Shown: positions 8,119-15,572 of the stretch, piece by piece
Layout: each line of letters begins with the position of its first letter
Numbering within the stretch: position 1 is the first letter of the stretch
Source: Gemmatimonadota bacterium
Lineage (GTDB): Bacteria > Gemmatimonadota > Gemmatimonadetes > Longimicrobiales > Gaopeijiaceae
Assembly: GCA_022822445.1 (NCBI GenBank)
Contig: JAJEBR010000032.1
Location: forward strand, 1-40,049
Direction: 5' to 3'
DNA: 40,049 bases
Program-made: the position numbers and the translations under genes
The notes under the pieces: model-generated
Seen by the model: only the letters and a program-made list of their open reading frames with translations
The model's database searches: none
What the model was told of the DNA's origin: nothing

Positions 8119-8334
8119 ATGCGAGTGTCAGAAAGAGGCCAGATTACCATCCCCAAGAGGCTGAGGGACCGCTTCGGGATGAATCACAACGTGGAAGTCG
8201 AGGTCGTCCCGACCGGGGAGGGGCTGCTCATTCGCAAGCGGTCGGCCAGCGGACACCCGGTGGATCGGGTCTACGCGATCCTCGACAGCGGGGGAGACAC
8301 CGACCGCTACATCGAACAGATTCGCGGAAGATGA
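8119..8334 (+). CDS. AbrB/MazE-type antitoxin (SpoVT-AbrB fold)
   Basis: A 71-aa DNA-binding antitoxin. The N-terminus has the classic swapped-hairpin signature: VSERGQITIPKRLRDRFG, then a second strand region ending in GLLIRKR. Such proteins dimerise, bind palindromic operators through the N-terminal half and neutralise a partner toxin through the C-terminal tail (here about residues 50-71). It overlaps the PIN toxin gene by 4 bp (ATGA), the standard arrangement of a VapBC-like pair. A palindrome covers its promoter, so autoregulation is expected. The start was set by the GGAGG site. Confidence 0.88.
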   Translation: MRVSERGQITIPKRLRDRFGMNHNVEVEVVPTGEGLLIRKRSASGHPVDRVYAILDSGGDTDRYIEQIRGR

Positions 8335-8744
8335 TCACCGCGGTGGATACGAGTGTTCTGCTCGATGTCTTTCTGCCCGACGATCGCTTCGGTCCGCAGT
8401 CCGCGGAGTGGTTGCGCGAGGCCTACGACCGGGGCTCCATCGTGGTTTGCGACATCGTCTATGCCGAGCTGGCCCCCGCGTTCCCCGACCGGGGCGCGCT
8501 GGACGATGCGCTGCGCGAGATCAATGCCATGGAGTCGCCCATCGACCGCGCGATCGCCCACGACGCGGGAGTGCGTTGGCGGCGGTACCGCAGGGCGGGC
8601 GGGCGCAGGTCGCGCATCATCACCGACTTTCTGATCGGCGCGCACGCCGTGGCCACCGCCGAGACCTTCCTCACCCGGGACCGCGGGTTCTACCGTGGCT
8701 ACTTCCCGGAGCTGGCGGACCGGATCCCGCGCGGGGGCAGATAG
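8331..8744 (+). CDS. vapC: PIN-domain ribonuclease toxin (VapC family)
   Basis: A 137-aa PIN-domain protein. The four acidic positions that bind metal in VapC toxins are present: D6 in AVDTS, E46 in YAEL, D99 in ITDFLIGAHA and D117 in TRDRGF. It is close to the usual VapC length of 130-140 aa and appears intact. VapC toxins cleave tRNA or rRNA and stop translation when the antitoxin is lost; the exact RNA target cannot be read from the sequence. Its start overlaps the antitoxin stop, and its end lies 7 bp from the convergent lipoprotein gene. Confidence 0.9.
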   Translation: MITAVDTSVLLDVFLPDDRFGPQSAEWLREAYDRGSIVVCDIVYAELAPAFPDRGALDDALREINAMESPIDRAIAHDAGVRWRRYRRAGGRRSRIITDFLIGAHAVATAETFLTRDRGFYRGYFPELADRIPRGGR

Positions 8745-8751
8745 CTGCCGG

Positions 8752-9294
8752 TCAGGGCCGGTTTCCTTCCTCCTCCTCGCCCCCTTCCGCCTCCGGCTCA
8801 CGCCCCGGCGGGTAGAAGCAGTCCTCGCGCCGACTGGTGTCGATCAATTGCGTGATCTGCCACCCGGTGTCGCTCTTGTACATCTGGAAGGACTCTTCGC
8901 CGCAGTGCGAAAACTCCTCCCCGAGGTAGAAGGCGTACTTCGTCCACATGTGGGCGAGGCGGCCGTCGATCTGCACCGTCCAGTCCCAGATGGGCTCGTC
9001 GTAGACCACGTCGCGCGGCTGCCCGATCATGTCGATGAACCCGTCGGCGGGGTTGAACCTGATGCCGTTGTCGCCGGCACGGCCCAGGCGGGCATCGGGG
9101 TGGAAGACGGCCCTTGCCATCTCGCTGTCGCCGGTCCGCATGGCTTCGAAGAGCTGCTCGACGGCCGCGACCACGGCGGCCTCTTCCGGGTGGGGGGCTT
9201 CGGCCGGCGCTTCCGGCTCCCCGGCCGGGGGCGCGCAGGCGGTGGAGAGGAGCAGGGCGGTGGCGGCGACTCGGATTGTGGCGGCAGTCCTCAT
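8752..9294 (-). CDS. secreted NTF2/SnoaL-like protein, probable lipoprotein
   Basis: A 180-aa protein. The N-terminus is a signal sequence ending LLLSTAC, with a lipobox that is weak at the -3 position, followed by a Pro/Glu/Ala-rich linker (about 20-38). The body (about 40-165) has the layout of an NTF2/SnoaL-like cone: a starting helix with VEQLFEAMRTGD, then MARAVFHPDAR, a strand with MWTKYAFYLG, and a final SFQMYKSDTGWQITQLIDT strand pair typical of this fold. Members without a catalytic signature are often annotated as ketosteroid-isomerase-like; no ligand can be named. The tail is very acidic. The start was chosen at the ATG with AAGGGA upstream and signal peptide. It lies downstream of the XRE gene on the same strand, separated by 160 bp. 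Confidence 0.75.
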   Translation of the reverse strand: MRTAATIRVAATALLLSTACAPPAGEPEAPAEAPHPEEAAVVAAVEQLFEAMRTGDSEMARAVFHPDARLGRAGDNGIRFNPADGFIDMIGQPRDVVYDEPIWDWTVQIDGRLAHMWTKYAFYLGEEFSHCGEESFQMYKSDTGWQITQLIDTSRREDCFYPPGREPEAEGGEEEEGNRP

Positions 9295-9454
9295 GGTCGG
9301 TCCCTTCTCGGAGAGTTGGAGAGGATCGCCAATATCGGCATGCGGTACCGGCTGCGCCAATCCTGCCCGGGGGGAGTCGAAGCGGCCGGGGGAGTCATCC
9401 CGGTCACCCACCCGCCTGACTTCGCTGTCGGCTGAAGTGAGGCCGCACTCCCGA

Positions 9455-9796
9455 TCAGACGTCCTTGTCCAGTTGCCGCAGACGGGACGCCTGTCCCGGG
9501 CGGCGTGCGCTCTCCAGAATCTTGCCTTCCTCGTCGAGGTCGGGATCGGCGATCCTGTCCACCTGATCCAGCAGGCCCAGGGCCCAGAGCGACCCGAAGT
9601 AGGCCGCGACGGAGGTGCTCGGCTTCCCTCGTTCCAGGTCGGCGACGGTGAACCTGGAGGTACCGATCCGGTCGGCGACATCCTGGATCCGCAGGCGCCT
9701 TCGCAACCTCGCAATGCGGATGTTCCGGCCCAGCCGCCTCAGGGCGTTCTCGACCTCGGCGGGCGGCGAATGGGTAATCTTGCTTCGACGACTCAT
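9455..9796 (-). CDS. XRE-family helix-turn-helix regulator (HipB-like, no HipA partner)
   Basis: A 113-aa DNA-binding protein with an XRE-type HTH at about residues 23-77: LGRNIRIARLRRRL, then IQDVADRIGTSRFTVADLERG. The C-terminal piece WALGLLDQVDRIADP closely resembles HipB-like antitoxins that sit before HipA kinases. No HipA gene follows: the next gene downstream is the NTF2-like lipoprotein. It may be an orphan that lost its toxin, or a regulator of its own. A promoter with a consensus TATAAT and an adjacent 14-bp palindrome lie upstream in an AT-richer gap, fitting autoregulation. Confidence 0.82.
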   Translation of the reverse strand: MSRRSKITHSPPAEVENALRRLGRNIRIARLRRRLRIQDVADRIGTSRFTVADLERGKPSTSVAAYFGSLWALGLLDQVDRIADPDLDEEGKILESARRPGQASRLRQLDKDV

Positions 9797-9919
9797 GATT
9801 CAATGTCCTGTGGCTGAATGGCACCACGATGTGTTCGCCAACCGGTCATGACTCCGTCGTAAATCGAACCCCATGTGCTCCTGGGGAATCTGACGCGGTA
9901 TTGCCCGCTTGGAATTGGG

Positions 9920-9948
9920 TTGACGATCAATTTGGTTGGCATTATACG
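9920..9948 (+). promoter_or_regulatory. plus-strand promoter-like sequence without a gene
   Basis: TTGACG (9920-9925) and TATACG (9943-9948) are spaced by 17 nt. The -10 region overlaps the -10 of the opposite-strand XRE promoter. No gene follows on the plus strand for 297 bp, where a convergent gene ends. Confidence 0.3.
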
Positions 9949-9970
9949 GGATTTTTGCCAAGGGGATCAA
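9941..9970 (-). promoter_or_regulatory. promoter of the XRE regulator gene
   Basis: On the minus strand TTGATC (9965-9970) precedes a perfect TATAAT (9941-9946) with an 18-nt spacer. The predicted leader to the regulator start is about 140 nt long. Confidence 0.5.
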
Positions 9971-9977
9971 AGTGCTT

Positions 9978-9991
9978 GGCCCAATTGGGCC
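9978..9991. promoter_or_regulatory. 14-bp perfect palindrome beside the XRE promoter
   Basis: GGCCCAATTGGGCC ends 8 bp upstream of the -35 box of the XRE promoter. A related CCCAATT half-site (read on the minus strand) lies at about 9913-9919, on the other side of the promoter. Candidate operator of the XRE protein. Confidence 0.4.
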
Positions 9992-10244
9992 CTGTTCCAT
10001 GCTCCTCCTAGTCTAACACCGGGTGAGCTTTTTCGCACTACGGGACGATACACTCATCTTCAGGGTGTGTTCACGTATAGTTATATTCCCCAGAGATGTA
10101 TATTGACACCTTACAATGACCCAATACACACGACAGCCCCAAAGGATCCGGGACGGAACCCGGTCGGGTGAACCCACCCTTCAGGCTCCGCAGACTCCGG
10201 GTCGCCCTCCCGCTTGAGAATGGTCGACCGGCTGTGGTAGTACG

Positions 10245-13091
10245 CTACCTCTGTCCAAGCCAGACATCCTCAAGCACGGTTACGGTCTGCTCAAATGTAC
10301 GTCCGCCAACCGACAGAGTTACGCGATAGAGTCCGGGGGTGGCCGTCGGGCCCTGTCTGCCACCGCGGAAACCGCCGCCGAATCCGCCGCCGCCCTGCGG
10401 CTCCCGGGGATTGCCGCGGAGGTTCCACTGCACGCGGTGGATCCCCGCCTCACCACTGGCCTCGAGGTCGCGGAAAACCTCCCCCGTGGCGACCTGGGTG
10501 ATTGACAGCGCCACGTCGGACGCGCCATCCGAAAGGTAGTAGTGGATGGCCGTTCCGGGTGGGGCGTTGTCGCCCTGCAGCACCTTGTCGCCGGTAATTG
10601 ACCGGGAGCGGCGCACGTCGCGCTTCCAGAGCACGGCGTCGCGAGGCTCGAAGAGGAAGGCGTTCTCCTGCGCGACGGTTTCGGTGAACTGCTGCAGGGG
10701 GGTGATGTCGTCGGCGACCAGGACGCTGCGGCCGTGGGTGGCGAGCACGAGGTCGCCGTCGCGGGGGTGCACCACCACGTCGTCCACGCGCACGACGGGC
10801 AACCCGGTCATGAAGCGCTCCCAGCTGCCGCCCTCGTCGAGCGAGAGGAAGAAGCCGAACTCGGTACCGGCGTAGAGGAGGCGCGGGTTCACCGGGTCCT
10901 GGCGCACGGTGTTGACGTTTCCGTACTCGGGCAGGTTGGACGAGATGTCCTCCCAGCTCTCGCCGTAGTCGCGGGTGACGTAGACGTAGGGGCGCAGGTC
11001 GTCGCTGCGGTGGCCGTCGACCGACGCGTAGGCGGTGGCGGCGTCGTGGTGGGAGGCCTCGACGCGCGAGACGTAATGGCGGTTGGTGCCGCCGGGGATG
11101 TTGGCGCCGACCTCGGACCAGGTCGTGCCGCCGTCACGGCTGACCTGGATGTTGCCGTCGTCGGTGCCGACCCAGAGCAGGCCGGGCACGACGGAGGACT
11201 CGCTGACCGAGACGATCGTGCTGTAGCGGCTGACGCCGTCGTTGCGCGACAGGATGCACTCCTCGCCGCGGTCCATGCGGTTGCAGCGCGACATCGAGTT
11301 GGCCATGCCCATCAGCATTTCCTGGTCCCGGTCCACGTCCTTCGTCAGGTCGGGGCTCATGGTCCAGGTCTGGCCGCGGTCCAGGGAGCGGAAGAGGCGG
11401 TTGCCGCCGGCATAGACCACATCCGGGTTGTGGGGCGAGAGGATGAACGGGGTGTTCCAGTTCCAGCGGATCTGGGTGCCCACCTCCGGCCTCGGCGCGA
11501 TGTTCGTGTTGGGGTTGTTCTGCGACGGCGCGCGGGGCCGGATGCTCCCGCCCTGGCCGGTCTCGAGGCTGAGGCGGCCGAGGTTGCCGTTCTGGGACTC
11601 GTAGTAGACGACCGTGTGGTCGGTGGGGTCGACCGCGGTGTAGAAGCCGTCGCCGCCGCCGACGCGGTACCAGTCCTCGCTGAGGATGCTGCCGGTGCGG
11701 ACGGCGCTCGGGCCGCACCAGCTGCCGTTGTCCTGGAGGCCGGTGCAGACGTAGTAGGGCCGCCGCATGTCCACCGAAGCGTGGTAGGGCTGGCCGACCG
11801 ACCAGCGCCGCAGCGACTCCCAGGTCTCGCCCTGGTCGTAGCTGATGTCCACCGATCCGTCGTTGCCGAGGATGATGTGGTCGCTGTCGTCCGGATTGAT
11901 CCACATGGCGTGCTGGTCGACGTGTCCGTAGCCGGAGAGCCGGTCGAAGGTGAGTCCGCCGTTGACCGACTTGTGGAGGCCGGTGTCGACGACGTACACG
12001 GTTTCGGTGTCGTTGGGGTCGACGCGGATCTGGCTGAAGTACATCGGCCGGCCGTTCTCGTTGCTGCGGAACTCCCAGGTCATGCCGCCGTCCATGGAGC
12101 GCCAGACGCCGTTGTACTGGTCGTCGGGCGGCAGCGGCTCGTTCCGGTCGCCGCGGGCCTCGAGATCGGCGCGCTCCTCGTCGGTGTAGGGGCGCTCGCG
12201 GTCGGCGGCGACCTCGATCTGGGCGTAGACGACGTTGGGGTCGGCCGGTGTGGTGGCGAGCGCGACGCGGCCCATGGTCCCGCGGGGCAGCCCGTTGCCG
12301 CTAAGCCGGGTCCAGGTGTCGCCGCCGTCGTCGGAGCGCCAGATGCCGCTGCCGGGGCCGCCGCCGACGAAGCAGCAGGCGGTGCGGCGCCGCTGGTAGG
12401 TCGCCGCGAAGAGGATGTCCGGATCGGCCGGGTTGATGGCAAGATCGGTCGCGCCGGTGTTCTCGTCCACCGAGAGGACGTGGTTCCAGGTGCGGCCCCC
12501 GTCGGTGGTCTTGAAGACGCCGCGCTCGGGGTTGGCGCCGAAGAGGTGGCCGTTGGCCGCAACCCAGGCCACGTTGGCGTCGGTCGGGTGCGCGATGACG
12601 CGGGCGATGGTCTGCGTCTCCCGCAGTCCCATGTGCATGAAGGACTCGCCCCCGTCGGTGGACTTGTAGATGCCCTCCCCGAACGAGGAACTCTGGCGGT
12701 TGTTCGCTTCGCCGGTGCCGACCCAGACGATGTCCGGGTTGGCGGGCGAGACCGCCAGCGCACCGACGGAGTGCGTGCCGTAGCTGTCGAAGATCGACTC
12801 GAAGGTGGTCCCGTTGTTGGTGGTCTTCCAGAGGCCGCCGGTCGCGAAGCCCACGTAGTAGGTGTGGAAGTCGTCCGGGTGGACGGCGATGTCGTCGACG
12901 CGTCCGCCCTGACCGAAGGGTCCGATGGAGCGCCACGAGAAGGCGCTCAGCAGCGGGTGGTCCGACTGGTTGACCGGGGGCGGGCCCTGGTCCTCCTGGG
13001 CCGAGGCCGTGGTGGCCGCTGCGGCGATGGCGAGCGCCATGGAGGAGAGCGCCAGGGCGCGCAGTGGGAATACGGGACGGTAGCCGGACAT
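10245..13091 (-). CDS. secreted VPS10/sortilin-like Asp-box (BNR) beta-propeller protein
   Basis: A 948-aa exported protein with a signal peptide (about 1-31, ending ASAQ). About ten Asp-box (SxDxGxxW-type) motifs run along the chain, for example STDGGESF, TTDGGRTW, SDDGGDTW, SMDGGMTW, SRDGGTTW and SLDEGGSW. They indicate one or two large beta-propellers of the sortilin/VPS10 or glycosyl-hydrolase BNR type. A Gly-rich spacer (GGGGFGGGFRGG) precedes a short C-terminal Ig-like domain ending in the motif TVTVLEDVWLGQR. Such proteins are abundant in Gemmatimonadota and Bacteroidota and are often annotated as glycosyl hydrolases, but no catalytic acids can be assigned here, so a binding role is equally possible. 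The start at 13091 has AGGTG six bases upstream and begins the signal peptide. Confidence 0.85.
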   Translation of the reverse strand: MSGYRPVFPLRALALSSMALAIAAAATTASAQEDQGPPPVNQSDHPLLSAFSWRSIGPFGQGGRVDDIAVHPDDFHTYYVGFATGGLWKTTNNGTTFESIFDSYGTHSVGALAVSPANPDIVWVGTGEANNRQSSSFGEGIYKSTDGGESFMHMGLRETQTIARVIAHPTDANVAWVAANGHLFGANPERGVFKTTDGGRTWNHVLSVDENTGATDLAINPADPDILFAATYQRRRTACCFVGGGPGSGIWRSDDGGDTWTRLSGNGLPRGTMGRVALATTPADPNVVYAQIEVAADRERPYTDEERADLEARGDRNEPLPPDDQYNGVWRSMDGGMTWEFRSNENGRPMYFSQIRVDPNDTETVYVVDTGLHKSVNGGLTFDRLSGYGHVDQHAMWINPDDSDHIILGNDGSVDISYDQGETWESLRRWSVGQPYHASVDMRRPYYVCTGLQDNGSWCGPSAVRTGSILSEDWYRVGGGDGFYTAVDPTDHTVVYYESQNGNLGRLSLETGQGGSIRPRAPSQNNPNTNIAPRPEVGTQIRWNWNTPFILSPHNPDVVYAGGNRLFRSLDRGQTWTMSPDLTKDVDRDQEMLMGMANSMSRCNRMDRGEECILSRNDGVSRYSTIVSVSESSVVPGLLWVGTDDGNIQVSRDGGTTWSEVGANIPGGTNRHYVSRVEASHHDAATAYASVDGHRSDDLRPYVYVTRDYGESWEDISSNLPEYGNVNTVRQDPVNPRLLYAGTEFGFFLSLDEGGSWERFMTGLPVVRVDDVVVHPRDGDLVLATHGRSVLVADDITPLQQFTETVAQENAFLFEPRDAVLWKRDVRRSRSITGDKVLQGDNAPPGTAIHYYLSDGASDVALSITQVATGEVFRDLEASGEAGIHRVQWNLRGNPREPQGGGGFGGGFRGGRQGPTATPGLYRVTLSVGGRTFEQTVTVLEDVWLGQR

Positions 13092-13210
13092 GGTACACCT
13101 CTCGAGCTTTGGGGACGACGGACCGCGAATCTCAGCGGCGCGAAGGTCAGTGGGTAGTTTAGGGTGGTGGGACGGTGGGCGCCATGGGTTGTTTGCAGCC
13201 GTCCCGGGAA

Positions 13211-13228
13211 TTTTCCCGATCGGGAAAA
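13211..13228. promoter_or_regulatory. 18-bp perfect palindrome upstream of the Asp-box protein gene
   Basis: TTTTCCCGATCGGGAAAA equals its reverse complement. It sits about 120-137 bp before the Asp-box protein start and about 130 bp after the M28 peptidase stop. Because the T-run is 5' and the A-run 3' of the stem on both strands, it is not a terminator; an operator for a dimeric regulator fits better. The 266-bp gap around it holds no gene. Confidence 0.45.
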
Positions 13229-13357
13229 CTGACAAACTTCTGACGGGATCCGATGGCGGCGTGTCAGGCGGTCTGTCGGAGCCCGTCTGGTCGTCTGTCG
13301 GCGGCGTGTGGGGCGGCCGGCGCCCGTGGGCCGGCCCGGCAGGCGGGGCCCTCTCGA

Positions 13358-15499
13358 TCAGCGGCTCATCATGACCGTCGCCATCTGCATCCATCCGACC
13401 AGGTCGTGCACCGCGCCGACGTAGACGCGTTCCCACCCGGGCAGGTCGGCGCGGTCGTCGGTTTCGAGTTCGTAGCGGAGGCCGGGCAGCATCCACGAGG
13501 CGTATCCGGAGAAGGGATCGGGGGATACGTAGATCGAGCGGCTCCACGGCCGCCCCTGCAGGCCGCGGTCGTTCAACCAGGCCTTTTCCAGGCCGATGAG
13601 GGCGCGGTTGACGGCTTCGGCCCGGGCCGGATCGATGCTTCCGGAAGCGATCCAGCGGTCGCGCGCCTCCACCAGGGCGTTCGCGGCCTCCTCGAGCCTG
13701 CGGGTGGACTCGACGAGCGCTGAGAAATCAACCGGGAGACCGCGCGCTTCGGCGACCTGGTAGAGCGTTTCCACATGGGTGCGGGTGTCGGTGGCGTAGC
13801 GGACCACGTCGTAGGGGAGGACATCGGCGTTGGCGAAGCGCAGTGCCAGGATCCCGTCGGCGCGGGCGATCATCGGTCCGTAGATGAACTCCGAGTCTCC
13901 GAAGCGCTCGTACCAGGCGAAGTTGTCGTAGTTCGAGTGATAGACGCCGCTGGGGTTGCCGGAGGAGAGCGCGGCGGAGGGCACGCCGGCGTGGGTGTAG
14001 AAGCCGACATGATCGGAGCCGCCCCCCAGGTTGCCGAGGGCGGGTTCCTCCGCTCCTTCGGCGGCCTGCCCCAGCCACCAGTCGTACAGCCGCTCCCCGG
14101 TGCCGGGGTAGGTGACCGCCTTTGTCGCCTCGATGATCTGTCCCTTCAGTGACGGGGACGACGAACTGCCGAATCTGGCGCCCGACACGGCGCCGTCGGC
14201 GTTGATGTAGGCGATCGCGTTCGCCTCCAGCTCTTCGCGGAGGTGTTCGACCCACTCGGTCGAGCCGATGATCCCGTACTCCTCCGCGTCCCAGTGCGCG
14301 ATCATGATCGAGCGGCGCGGCCGGCATCCCGCGTCCTCACGGACGAGTTCGCCGAGGGCGTCGGCGAGGGTGAGCAGCATTGCGGTGCCGCCGTTGGGGT
14401 CGATCGCGCCGAAGCCCCACGGGTCGTAGTGCGCGCCCAGGATGAACCACTCGTCGGGGAACTCGCTGCCGCGCAGGGTGCCGACGACGTTCGTCGCCCG
14501 CGTGAGCTTCCTGGGCTGGTTGACGCGCACCCGCACGGTGAGGTCCGGCCCGCCGATGATGCGATAGTCCAGCTCCATCGGGGGGTCCCAGCCGGGCGGG
14601 GTGTCGAGGTCGGTCATGCGCGACAGGATCTCGGTGGCGGCCTCGTAGCCGATCGGGAGGACGGGGATGGTGTGGAAGGGGACCTCCGCCGGGTCGAGGC
14701 GCTCGACCTGGGTGTCGCCGTCGAGGGGCAGGGCGGGGACGAAGGGGGTGAGCGGGTCGCCGGTCCAGGGCAGCGTGAGGACCGAGCCGCGCTGGATGGT
14801 CTGCCCGTTCATCATTGGCCCCACCGGGTAGTCGCCGAGTCCCGAGAAGCCGGGATCGTTGAACATGATGACGCCCACCGCGCCGCGTTCCTCGGCGAAC
14901 TTGACCTTGTAGCCCCGGAAGTTACCGCCGTAGCGGGCGATCACGACCTTTCCAGCTATTGACACGCCCATCGAGTCCAGGGCCAGGTAGTCCTCGCGGC
15001 GCCCGTAGTTGGCGTAGACGACTTCGCCGGTCACGTCGCCGGAGCCCGAGAAGGCGTTCCAGCCGTTGAGCAGGTCGGGGTGGCCGGAGAACCGGTCTTC
15101 GGGGAGCGCGGGCTCGCGGTTGGAGAGCTGCATGGCCACGGGGGTGACGATGTGGACTTCGACATCGTCGGTGAGCTCGGGGAGGTAGACGTCGTAGGGG
15201 TAGTTCGTGACTTCGAGGCCGGCGCGCTCCATGGCGCCCGCGATGTACTCGCCGACGCGGACCTGTGCGGCCGACCCCGCCGGGTGGGGGTTTTCGGTGA
15301 TGGTGCGGAGGTGCTCGCGGAAGGCGTCGCTGCGGGGCAGTTCGAGGAAGCGGGCCTCGCAGGCGAGCTGGGTGGCGGCGCGGGACTCGGTGAACCCGGT
15401 GAGGGCGGGGTCCTGGAACGAGGTGGCCGCGATCAGCGCGATGGTCGGGACAAGTATCGCGATTGCGGTGCGAATGCGTGACGAGGTGCGGGGTCGCAT
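13358..15499 (-). CDS. M28B peptidase, glutamate carboxypeptidase II-like, exported
   Basis: A 713-aa zinc peptidase with an N-terminal signal/anchor (about 8-26). It has the three-part plan of glutamate carboxypeptidase II: a protease domain interrupted by a PA domain (about 135-330) and a C-terminal dimerisation-type helical domain (about 590-713). By comparison with the human enzyme the metal ligands are H357 (AHYDPWG), D367 (IDPNGG), E407 of DAEEYG, D435 (INADGA) and H521 (VYHSNYD), with E406 as catalytic base. All are present, so it should be active. It likely cleaves C-terminal residues or dipeptides from peptides in the periplasm or outside. The start at 15499 gives a signal sequence directly; no strong ribosome site is visible. 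Confidence 0.88.
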   Translation of the reverse strand: MRPRTSSRIRTAIAILVPTIALIAATSFQDPALTGFTESRAATQLACEARFLELPRSDAFREHLRTITENPHPAGSAAQVRVGEYIAGAMERAGLEVTNYPYDVYLPELTDDVEVHIVTPVAMQLSNREPALPEDRFSGHPDLLNGWNAFSGSGDVTGEVVYANYGRREDYLALDSMGVSIAGKVVIARYGGNFRGYKVKFAEERGAVGVIMFNDPGFSGLGDYPVGPMMNGQTIQRGSVLTLPWTGDPLTPFVPALPLDGDTQVERLDPAEVPFHTIPVLPIGYEAATEILSRMTDLDTPPGWDPPMELDYRIIGGPDLTVRVRVNQPRKLTRATNVVGTLRGSEFPDEWFILGAHYDPWGFGAIDPNGGTAMLLTLADALGELVREDAGCRPRRSIMIAHWDAEEYGIIGSTEWVEHLREELEANAIAYINADGAVSGARFGSSSSPSLKGQIIEATKAVTYPGTGERLYDWWLGQAAEGAEEPALGNLGGGSDHVGFYTHAGVPSAALSSGNPSGVYHSNYDNFAWYERFGDSEFIYGPMIARADGILALRFANADVLPYDVVRYATDTRTHVETLYQVAEARGLPVDFSALVESTRRLEEAANALVEARDRWIASGSIDPARAEAVNRALIGLEKAWLNDRGLQGRPWSRSIYVSPDPFSGYASWMLPGLRYELETDDRADLPGWERVYVGAVHDLVGWMQMATVMMSR

Positions 15500-15572
15500 G
15501 GCGGGATCGCTTTTGGTCGTGGGGTGGCTGGAGGTCGCAGGTTGACGGATCCGGGAGTGGCGCCAGATTTCC

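Larger units (their letters stand above)
9797..10244. other. 448-bp AT-richer intergenic region
   Basis: This gap between the XRE gene start and the end of the Asp-box protein gene is visibly less GC-rich than anything near it. It contains two opposed promoter-like sequences and a 14-bp palindrome (listed separately) and a weak CCGGG/CCCGG hairpin at 10148-10163. No open frame with convincing protein character was seen. It could be a scar of a lost mobile or toxin gene, or encode a small RNA. Confidence 0.45.

Noticed and set aside
8752-9714. Longer version of the NTF2-like lipoprotein starting at 9714
   Set aside because: The first 140 residues run opposite-frame through the XRE gene and lack order; the ATG at 9294 has a signal peptide and ribosome site.
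10734-13157. Very long plus-strand open frame (about 800 codons) opposite the Asp-box protein gene
   Set aside because: It mirrors the real gene, has Val/Ala/Arg/Gly-biased low-complexity protein without domains, and is the usual antisense shadow in GC-rich DNA. The same applies to the frame at 3867-6233.
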